DNA from: Algorimicrobium sp002414705 | Lineage (GTDB): Bacteria > Bacteroidota > Bacteroidia > Flavobacteriales > Flavobacteriaceae | Assembly: GCA_963972425.1 (NCBI GenBank) | Contig: CAXAUF010000002.1 | Span: 62,001 to 126,000 of the forward strand | Direction of reading: 5' to 3' | DNA length: 64,000 bases | Shown here: one piece after another, positions 16,578 to 24,053 of the stretch | Layout of the letters: each line of letters opens with the position of its first letter | How positions within the stretch are numbered: the first letter of the stretch is position 1 | Notes under the pieces: generated by a model | Databases searched by the model: none | What the model was told of the DNA's origin: nothing | The model's input: the letters and a program-made list of their open reading frames with translations, nothing else | Program-made: the position numbers and the translations under genes

Positions 16578-19223
16578 ATGAAAATAAGAGAAATCAATGC
16601 TATGAGAGGGCCAAATTTTTGGTCTGTACGTCGTCATAAATTAATAGTTATGGTTTTAGACCTTCAAGAAATGGAGGAAAGACCATCCAATAAAATTGAT
16701 GGTTTTTATGAACGACTAACGGCTATGTTTCCAACCATGTACGAACACCGGTGTTCGGTTGGTGAAGCTGGTGGCTTTTTTCAACGTGTAAAAGAAGGCA
16801 CTTGGATGGGTCATATAATCGAGCACATTGCGCTGGAAATTCAAACGCTTGCTGGAATGGATGTTGGCTTTGGTAGAACACGAGGCTATGGTGAAGATGG
16901 TGTTTATAGCGTTGTTTTTGCTTATATGGAAGAGTCAGTTGGGCGCTTTGCTGCACAAGCTTCGGTTGATATTTGTGAGGCATTAATTGCTGGCAAAGAT
17001 TATGATTTGACTGATGATATTCAAAAGATGCGTGAATTACGTGAAAATGAACGTTTAGGGCCAAGTACGGGTTCTATTGTAGAAGAAGCGGAAGCACGCG
17101 GTATTCCTTGGATTCGTTTAAATAAATATTCCTTGTGTCAACTAGGTTATGGTGCGAATCAAAAACGTATTCAAGCAACCGTAACTTCGGAAACAAGCAG
17201 TATAGGTGTGGAGTTGGCATGTGATAAAGAAGATACCAAATTTCTTTTAGAACAGGCTGAAGTTGAGGTGCCAAGAGGTGATATTATTCGTCGAGAAAGT
17301 AGTTTGGAAGATGCTTGCCGTTATGTTGGATACCCTTTAGTTATCAAGCCAGTTGATGGCAATCATGGTCGTGGAATTTCTGTGGATATTCAAAATTATG
17401 AGGATGCATTAGTGGCTTTTCATCATGCTAAAGACAGTTCTAAAAGTGGCGCTATTATCGTTGAAAAATTTATTACGGGTGAAGATTACCGATTATTAGT
17501 CATAAATAATAAATTGGTTGCTGCTGCCAAACGGACTCCTGCACATGTAATTGGTGATGGTCAATCTACCGTTCAAGAATTGGTAGATAAAGTTAATGAA
17601 GATCCAAGACGTGGTTATGGTCATGAAAATGTATTAACACAAATCACAATAAACGATTTAACAAAAACCATTATTAAGGACGCTGGCTATACGGTAGATT
17701 CCGTAATTCCTGCAGATGAAATTCTCATCTTAAAGGATACAGCTAATTTAAGCACAGGCGGAACTGCAGAAGATGTAACAGATATTGTGCATCCTGCAAA
17801 TGTGAGTATGGCAGAACGTATTTCAAAAATAATAGATTTAGATATCTGTGGTATTGACATCATGACAACAGATATTACGCAACCCATTTCCGATACTGGA
17901 GGTGCTGTTTTAGAAGTTAATGCTGGTCCAGGATTTAGAATGCATTTAGCGCCAACAAAAGGGTTGCCGCGAAATGTAGCTGGTCATGTAATTGATAAAT
18001 TGTTCCCGAATCCAGGTGATACTGGACGTATTCCAATTATTGCCATTACGGGAACCAATGGTAAAACAACTACCACACGTTTAATGGCGCATATTGCCAA
18101 AATGAAAGGTTATCGCGTTGGTTATACTACAAGTGATGGTGTGTATATTCAAAACAGATTACTCATGACAGGTGATTGCACAGGTCCTGCAAGTGCAGAA
18201 TTTGTATTGAAAGATCCTACGGTTAATTTTGCTGTTTTAGAATGTGCTAGAGGTGGTTTATTGCGTGCTGGACTTGGGTTTAAAAAATGTAACGTTGGTA
18301 TTGTTACCAATGTTGCAGCTGATCATTTAGGACTGAAAGGAATTCATACCATTGAACAATTAGCTAAAGCGAAAGGTGTTATTCCTGAAACGGTTTTACC
18401 AGATGGTTACGCTATTTTAAATGCAGATGATGACTTGGTTTATGATATGCGCAGAACCGTAAATTGTAACGTTGCTTTGTTTTCTATGGATGAAAATAAT
18501 CCACGCATAAAAGCCATGCAACGCTTAAATGGAATTACCGCTATTTATGAAAACGGCTATGTAACTATATGTCGTGGCGAATGGAAAATGCGTATTATGA
18601 AAGCTGAAAATATACCATTAACCTATGGCGGAAAAGCACCATTTATGATTCAGAATGTGTTAGCAGCTATTTTAGGAGCCCACGTTCAAGGTATTAGTAT
18701 TGAAGATATGAAAGCTGGTTTAGAAACCTTTATTCCATCAGCAACTCAAACACCTGGTCGTCTGAATTTATTCGAATTTAAAAACTTCACAATACTATTA
18801 GATTACGCACATAATCCAGCTGGAATGCTGGCTTTAAAGAAATTTACGGATACCATGGAGTGTTCTGTAAAAGTAGGAATTATTGCAGGAGTAGGTGATA
18901 GGCGTGATGAAGATACCAATCAAATAGGAAGTATTGCTGCTGATATGTTTGATGAAATAATTATTCGTCAAGATAAGCGCCTTCGCGGAAGAACAGAGGA
19001 AGAATTGATCAAGCTGTTAAATGATGGTATTCAGTCAAAAGATAAAAATAAGAAAACAACTATAATTCCTTCTGAAAAAGAAGCTATAACGTATGCGGTA
19101 AATAATGCGGTTAAGGATTCCTTAATTATTTTATGTAGTGATGTGATTCCGGATGCTTTGGAGCTGGTTCAGAAGTTTAAAGAGCAGGATGCCAAAGGTG
19201 AACCTTTTAATGTCAATGCATAA
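16578..19223 (+). CDS. cphA: Cyanophycin synthetase
   Basis: Non-ribosomal polymerase that builds cyanophycin (a poly-aspartate backbone with arginine side chains) using ATP. The 881 residues match the usual 870-900. An N-terminal domain (residues 1-160, opening MKIREINAMRGPNFWSVRRH) leads into an ATP-grasp domain that adds Asp, including KPVDGNHGRGISV and VLEVNAGPGFRMH (about 200-485). The Mur-ligase-like domain that adds Arg begins at the P-loop GTNGKTTTTR (residue 492 onward), with ECARGGLLRAGL and LDYAHNPAGM following. All key motifs are intact. It is followed after 5 bases by an aldehyde dehydrogenase gene, so the two are probably co-transcribed. Confidence 0.97.
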   Translation: MKIREINAMRGPNFWSVRRHKLIVMVLDLQEMEERPSNKIDGFYERLTAMFPTMYEHRCSVGEAGGFFQRVKEGTWMGHIIEHIALEIQTLAGMDVGFGRTRGYGEDGVYSVVFAYMEESVGRFAAQASVDICEALIAGKDYDLTDDIQKMRELRENERLGPSTGSIVEEAEARGIPWIRLNKYSLCQLGYGANQKRIQATVTSETSSIGVELACDKEDTKFLLEQAEVEVPRGDIIRRESSLEDACRYVGYPLVIKPVDGNHGRGISVDIQNYEDALVAFHHAKDSSKSGAIIVEKFITGEDYRLLVINNKLVAAAKRTPAHVIGDGQSTVQELVDKVNEDPRRGYGHENVLTQITINDLTKTIIKDAGYTVDSVIPADEILILKDTANLSTGGTAEDVTDIVHPANVSMAERISKIIDLDICGIDIMTTDITQPISDTGGAVLEVNAGPGFRMHLAPTKGLPRNVAGHVIDKLFPNPGDTGRIPIIAITGTNGKTTTTRLMAHIAKMKGYRVGYTTSDGVYIQNRLLMTGDCTGPASAEFVLKDPTVNFAVLECARGGLLRAGLGFKKCNVGIVTNVAADHLGLKGIHTIEQLAKAKGVIPETVLPDGYAILNADDDLVYDMRRTVNCNVALFSMDENNPRIKAMQRLNGITAIYENGYVTICRGEWKMRIMKAENIPLTYGGKAPFMIQNVLAAILGAHVQGISIEDMKAGLETFIPSATQTPGRLNLFEFKNFTILLDYAHNPAGMLALKKFTDTMECSVKVGIIAGVGDRRDEDTNQIGSIAADMFDEIIIRQDKRLRGRTEEELIKLLNDGIQSKDKNKKTTIIPSEKEAITYAVNNAVKDSLIILCSDVIPDALELVQKFKEQDAKGEPFNVNA

Positions 19224-19228
19224 TTAAT

Positions 19229-20635
19229 ATGAGCACAGAAAATCCCTATTTCGATTTATTTCAAAAACAAAAAGCCAATCAATTTCATATTGGCAATACG
19301 ACATATAAAGAACGTATTGCCAAATTGAAACGTTTACAACATGCTTTAGAAAATACTTACAAACAAGACATTCGTGAAGCGCTTTTTAAAGATTTTAAAA
19401 AGCCATATTTAGAAACGGATTTAACCGAAATTTATCCCGTTGTGGATGAAATTAAGTTTGCCATTTCTAATATGAAGTCGTGGTTAAAGGACGAAAAAGT
19501 GGCGACACCAATTTCCATGTTAGGAAGTAGTTCCTACATTGTAAATGAACCAAAAGGAGTTTGTTTAATTATTTCACCTTGGAATTACCCAATTAACTTG
19601 ACGTTCGCACCCTTGGTTTCAGCTGTTGCAGGTGGAAACACGGTAATTTTAAAACCTTCGGAAATGACTCCGAATACATCTAAACTGATGTCGAAAATAG
19701 TGTCTGATTTGTTTGATGAAAATCATATTGCTTTGGTGGAAGGCGAAGTAGAAACATCTGAAGCTTTATTAGAATTACCTTTTAATCATATTTTCTTTAC
19801 AGGTTCACCAGCCGTAGGTAAGATTGTGATGAAAGCCGCATCTAAACATTTAACGTCTGTGACTTTGGAATTAGGCGGAAAATCGCCAGCCATTATTGAT
19901 GATTCTTCTAATTTAGAAAAGGCTGTTCAAAAAATCGTTTATGGGAAATGCACCAATGCAGGACAAACGTGTATTGCACCTGATTATGTGTTGCTTCATG
20001 AGTCTCTTAAATCCGATTTTATAAAACAGTTTGAAAAAGAAGTTCAAGATTTTTATTCGGATAATCCTGAAAGTTCTAATTCGTATAGTCGCATTGTAAA
20101 TAGTAAACATTTTGAGCGTTTGTCGAATAGCTTGGAAGATGCTAAACAAAAAGGGAGTGTCATTGAATCTGGAGGTCGAACAAATGCTTCAGACTGTTAT
20201 ATGGAGCCAACATTAGTTAGTGGACTTTCAAAAGATGCAACCTTGATGCAAGACGAAATTTTTGGGCCTATTTTACCACTTAAAACCTATAAAACCATTG
20301 AAGAAGCAGTTGCCTACGTGAATCAAAACGAAAAGCCTTTGGCGCTTTACATTTTCAGTAAGAAAAATAAAGTTATTGATTATGTTATTCAAAACACACG
20401 AGCAGGAAGTACCTGTGTGAATCATAATTTATTACAGTTTTTGAATCATAATTTGCCATTTGGTGGGTCCAATAATAGTGGAATTGGAAAAAGTCATGGT
20501 ATTTTCGGATTCAGAGAATTTACCAACCAACGATCCGTTTTAAAACAACACACTATTGGCGCAGTCGATTTACTGATGCCTCCTTATAATAATTGGAAAC
20601 AGAAACTAGTTGATTTAACGATTAAGTGGTTTTGA
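19229..20635 (+). CDS. Aldehyde dehydrogenase (class 3-like)
   Basis: NAD(P)-dependent oxidation of an aldehyde to an acid. The 468-residue protein has the Rossmann-associated SPWNYPINLTFAPLV and GGNTVILKPSEMTP motifs, the general base Glu214 in TLELGGKSPA, and the nucleophile Cys248 in NAGQTCIAPDY. Its length and the C-terminal PPYNNWKQKLVD stretch resemble the ALDH3 / fatty and aromatic aldehyde group rather than the longer ALDH1/2 enzymes. It lies 5 bases behind cphA. A link to cyanophycin metabolism is not evident from the family, and the substrate is unknown. Confidence 0.9.
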   Translation: MSTENPYFDLFQKQKANQFHIGNTTYKERIAKLKRLQHALENTYKQDIREALFKDFKKPYLETDLTEIYPVVDEIKFAISNMKSWLKDEKVATPISMLGSSSYIVNEPKGVCLIISPWNYPINLTFAPLVSAVAGGNTVILKPSEMTPNTSKLMSKIVSDLFDENHIALVEGEVETSEALLELPFNHIFFTGSPAVGKIVMKAASKHLTSVTLELGGKSPAIIDDSSNLEKAVQKIVYGKCTNAGQTCIAPDYVLLHESLKSDFIKQFEKEVQDFYSDNPESSNSYSRIVNSKHFERLSNSLEDAKQKGSVIESGGRTNASDCYMEPTLVSGLSKDATLMQDEIFGPILPLKTYKTIEEAVAYVNQNEKPLALYIFSKKNKVIDYVIQNTRAGSTCVNHNLLQFLNHNLPFGGSNNSGIGKSHGIFGFREFTNQRSVLKQHTIGAVDLLMPPYNNWKQKLVDLTIKWF

Positions 20636-20645
20636 TTTTGCTGAC

Positions 20646-20671
20646 ATTGCAAGGACGAAGGACGTGGCAAT
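20646..20671. repeat. Dispersed intergenic palindromic element between convergent genes
   Basis: ATTGC (20646-20650) and GCAAT (20667-20671) flank an internal AAGGACGAAGGAC direct repeat. I recall this kind of element as frequent between flavobacterial genes. It lies in the 70-base gap between the aldehyde dehydrogenase and glycosylasparaginase genes. Confidence 0.4.
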
Positions 20672-20705
20672 CTCTTGTGATAATGGAACAAAATATTAAA
20701 AGCAA

Positions 20706-21707
20706 CTATTCTTTCAAAAAATATTCCGACTGAATCCGTTCATTCACACCATCCTGAAACTTGGTCATGCTAAACCATTGGTGAATAGAATAACTGCCTG
20801 TTTCGCCTTGCTTGTTAACGGCAATATAGCCGACTTGAAAATTCTTATAATCGCTGTTGGGTTTCGTAACGATACGGCTTATCGCTTCTTCACAAGCTTC
20901 TTGAGGCGATTTGCCTTGACGCATCAATTCAACCACCAAAAAGCTACCTACGGTTTTTACCACTTCTTCGCCTAAACCGGTTGCAACACAACCACCAATT
21001 TCATTATCTATAAACAAACCAGAACCAATAATTGGGCTATCACCAACACGTCCAGCCATTTTATAAGCCAAACCACTCGTGGTACAAGCACCAGAAATAT
21101 CACCATTTTTATCAATGGCTAACATGCCAATCGTATCGTGGTTTTCAATATTAATAATGGGTTTGTATTTGGATTCTTTTTTCCATTCTAACCATGCTTT
21201 TTTAGAGGATTCTGTTAATAGATTTTCCTTTTTGTAACCCAATTCATATGCATATTGTTCGGCACCTTTTCCGGCAAGCATAACATGAGGCGTGTCCTCC
21301 ATAACTTTTCTGGCAATGGAAACAGCATGCGTAATGTTTTGTAAATAAACAACAGAACCACAATCGCCATCCTTATTCATGATACAAGCATCCAACGTTA
21401 CGTTGCCTTCACGATCTGGTAAGCCACCTTTTCCAACGGATTGGTTGTTTACATCTGCTTCTTCAACCATGCAACCTTGTTCTACTGCATCTAAAGCGGT
21501 TCCGCCATTTTGTAAAATTTCCATGGCTTTGGCTGTCGCATTTTCTACATGCCAGGTTGCAATAACTAAAGGCAATGTGTTTGTGCTTTTCAACGAATTC
21601 TTAAATGATTTATCTGAAGGAGTTTCAGCATAACCAACTAACGAACTTCCTACAGCTAAACCAACACCTGTTAGGGATGCGTTTTTTATAAAATTTCTAC
21701 GTTTCAT
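20706..21707 (-). CDS. Glycosylasparaginase (N4-(beta-N-acetylglucosaminyl)-L-asparaginase), exported
   Basis: Ntn-hydrolase cutting the GlcNAc-Asn bond of N-glycoproteins once the peptide and most of the glycan are gone. The 333-residue protein starts with a Tat-like signal (KRRNFIKNASLTGVGLAVG), so it should work in the periplasm. The autocleavage site is Asp191-Thr192 (HDTIGMLAID) and Thr192 is the nucleophile. GRVGDSPIIGSG and ATGLGEEV follow, as in the well-studied Elizabethkingia meningoseptica enzyme. It is the last gene of a tight operon behind two GH92 mannosidases (9-base gap). It differs from the cytoplasmic isoaspartyl peptidase at 14557 by its export signal and HDT site. Confidence 0.92.
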   Translation of the reverse strand: MKRRNFIKNASLTGVGLAVGSSLVGYAETPSDKSFKNSLKSTNTLPLVIATWHVENATAKAMEILQNGGTALDAVEQGCMVEEADVNNQSVGKGGLPDREGNVTLDACIMNKDGDCGSVVYLQNITHAVSIARKVMEDTPHVMLAGKGAEQYAYELGYKKENLLTESSKKAWLEWKKESKYKPIINIENHDTIGMLAIDKNGDISGACTTSGLAYKMAGRVGDSPIIGSGLFIDNEIGGCVATGLGEEVVKTVGSFLVVELMRQGKSPQEACEEAISRIVTKPNSDYKNFQVGYIAVNKQGETGSYSIHQWFSMTKFQDGVNERIQSEYFLKE

Positions 21708-21716
21708 CTTGATTGT

Positions 21717-24053
21717 TTAATTTTTGTTCATTTTTAAATTTTTACTCAAAGAATATGGTAAATCAACTTCCAGACTTCCCCATTCTTTATTTGGCGTATC
21801 ACGCATGTTGAAATTGAATGTACCACCATTTTGAATCATATCATAAGATAAATAATTATGAGTGAATGGTTTTCCGTTTAAAGTGGTTGAATTGATATAA
21901 AAATGATCTTCTGAATTATTATCAGCTTCAATAACAAACGTATTGCCATTTTCTAAATGAAGCGTTGCTTTGTCAAATAACGGACTTCCAATAATATATT
22001 CATCCGTTGCAGGCGTAACTGGGTAGAATCCTAAAGCACTAAAAACATACCAAGCCGACGTTTGACCATTATCTTCATCACCACAGTAACCATCTGGTGT
22101 TGCCGAATACAATTTGGTTAAAACATCACGAATTTTTTCTTGCGTTTTATATGGAACGCCTGCATAATTATATAAATAAATCATGTGTTGAATGGGTTGA
22201 TTGCCATGCGCATAATTTCCCATATTGGCAATTTGCATTTCGCGAATTTCATGAATAGTTACACCATAATACGAATCGTCAAAGTCTGGTGGCATTTCAA
22301 AAACAGTGTCCATTTGTTTGATGAAATTGGTTTTTCCGCCCATTAAATCTATCAAACCTTGAACATCATGAAAAACTGACCAAGTATAATGTAAACTATT
22401 CCCTTCCGTAAAAGCATCTCCCCATTTTAGCGGATTGAAAGGCGATTGAAAATTCCCATCTTCATTTTTACCACGCATCCAATTCGTGGATGAATCAAAC
22501 ACATTTTTATAATTTAAGGATTTCTTGTAAAAGGTGTTTGCAATATCAGTTTTATCTAGTTTTTCTGCCATTTGAGCTATGGTGAAATCGGCATAGGCAT
22601 ATTCCAAAGTTCTGGCTACATTTTCATTGACACCAACATTATAAGGTACATAACCTAATTCGTTATAATAATTCAAACCCTCACGACCAACCGAACTGGC
22701 TGGTCTGCCAGTTTCTACTTGCGCATTTTTTAAGATGGCTTCAAAAAGTACTTCAACGTCTTTTTTAGCCACATTTCCTTTTAGAAATGCATCTGCAATA
22801 ATTGGAGCCGAGTTGGAACCAATCATACAATCCCGATGCCCTGGACTTGCCCATTCTGGCAACCAGCCAGATTCTTTATAGGTATTTGCTAATCCTGACA
22901 TAATCTGACTATTTAATTCAGGATATAGCATGTTGAAAAATGGATAAACAGCTCGAAACGTGTCCCAAAAACCATTGTCAGTAAACATATAACCATTTTC
23001 TACTTGTCCATTATAGGGACTGTAATGTACCACTTGATTATTAGCATCAAACTCATAAAATTTTCTTGGGAATAGTAGCACACGATATAAACAGGAATAA
23101 AACGTTTTGAGGTTATCCGTTTTGCTATCTTCAATTTGAATTTTATTGAGTTCGGTTTCCCAAGCATCTTTGGCTTTTTGTTTTGTAGTTTCAAAAGAAT
23201 CATCACCAATTTCTCGATTTAAATTGAGTTGCGCTTGTTCTGGACTGATAAAAGATGAAGCCACTTTTACATGAACCTTTTCGCCTTTTTTCGTTTTAAA
23301 ACCAATAATAGCACCTACGTGTTTACCTTCGCTAGATGTTGAGTTTTCTTGCAGTTCCCAATCGTCCGTCCAGGTGTGGTTCATTTCAAAATCTTTATCA
23401 AATTCAGCAACAAAATAATTATGAAAATTTTCTGGAACACCACCTGAATTATTGCGACAGAAACCAATGATTTTGCGTTCTTCAGGAATAATTTTCACCA
23501 TAGATCCTTTAAAAAAAGCATCTAACATAATATACGATGAATCGGCTTTTGGAAAGGTAAATTGAAAATGTGCTGCACGTTCAGTTGGAGCTACTTCAGC
23601 AACCACATCGTAATCGGCCAAATAGACTTTATAATGATACGGTTTTACGGTTTCTGCTTTGTGTGAAAACCACGATTGCCGCTCGTCTTCTTGATATTTT
23701 AATTTACCAGTAACAGCCATAAATGAAAATGCTGCATAGTCGTTAATCCATGGACTTGGTTGATGTGTTTGCTTGATGCCTCGAATTTTGTTTTCGTTGT
23801 ATTTATAAGTCCAACCATCTCCCATTTTTGAGGTCATGGGAGTCCAAAAGTTCATTCCCCAAGGCGTGGCAATAGCAGGATAGGTATTTCCATTGGACAA
23901 ACTGTATTTGGAATCAGTACCCATTAAAGGATTCACGAAATCGACCAGATCTAAAGACGGCTTTTCTTTTTTGCTCATTTGAACAGTTTCGGTTGCTTTG
24001 TTGCAAGCCGAAACAAGAACAATCAATAAAATAATTAATTTTTTTTTAATCAT
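21717..24053 (-). CDS. GH92 family alpha-mannosidase-like lipoprotein with Gln at the general-acid position
   Basis: Glycoside hydrolase family 92, a Ca2+-dependent inverting exo-alpha-mannosidase family. The 778 residues start with a lipoprotein signal (LIVLVSACNK). GNTYPAIATPWGMNFWTP and KQTHQPSPWINDY mark the N-terminal domain. The usual HGNEPSHH motif reads HGNQPIQH, so Gln619 replaces the catalytic acid. I recall the same change in the Cellulosimicrobium enzyme that removes mannose from mannose-1-phospho-6-mannose, where leaving-group protonation is not needed. The base region reads GDEDNGQTSAW. The gene overlaps the previous GH92 gene by 8 bases. GH92 membership is secure; the phosphodiester substrate is inference. 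Confidence 0.9.
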   Translation of the reverse strand: MIKKKLIILLIVLVSACNKATETVQMSKKEKPSLDLVDFVNPLMGTDSKYSLSNGNTYPAIATPWGMNFWTPMTSKMGDGWTYKYNENKIRGIKQTHQPSPWINDYAAFSFMAVTGKLKYQEDERQSWFSHKAETVKPYHYKVYLADYDVVAEVAPTERAAHFQFTFPKADSSYIMLDAFFKGSMVKIIPEERKIIGFCRNNSGGVPENFHNYFVAEFDKDFEMNHTWTDDWELQENSTSSEGKHVGAIIGFKTKKGEKVHVKVASSFISPEQAQLNLNREIGDDSFETTKQKAKDAWETELNKIQIEDSKTDNLKTFYSCLYRVLLFPRKFYEFDANNQVVHYSPYNGQVENGYMFTDNGFWDTFRAVYPFFNMLYPELNSQIMSGLANTYKESGWLPEWASPGHRDCMIGSNSAPIIADAFLKGNVAKKDVEVLFEAILKNAQVETGRPASSVGREGLNYYNELGYVPYNVGVNENVARTLEYAYADFTIAQMAEKLDKTDIANTFYKKSLNYKNVFDSSTNWMRGKNEDGNFQSPFNPLKWGDAFTEGNSLHYTWSVFHDVQGLIDLMGGKTNFIKQMDTVFEMPPDFDDSYYGVTIHEIREMQIANMGNYAHGNQPIQHMIYLYNYAGVPYKTQEKIRDVLTKLYSATPDGYCGDEDNGQTSAWYVFSALGFYPVTPATDEYIIGSPLFDKATLHLENGNTFVIEADNNSEDHFYINSTTLNGKPFTHNYLSYDMIQNGGTFNFNMRDTPNKEWGSLEVDLPYSLSKNLKMNKN

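Noticed and set aside
16723..17064. 113-residue open frame opposite cphA
   Set aside because: It is antisense to the conserved N-terminal domain of cyanophycin synthetase; the His/Gln-rich composition is what antisense reading of that region produces.
20665..20680. Sigma-54-like -24/-12 site (TGGCA then TTG)
   Set aside because: The -12 GC dinucleotide is missing and the site lies inside a dispersed palindromic element between convergent gene ends, where no promoter is needed.
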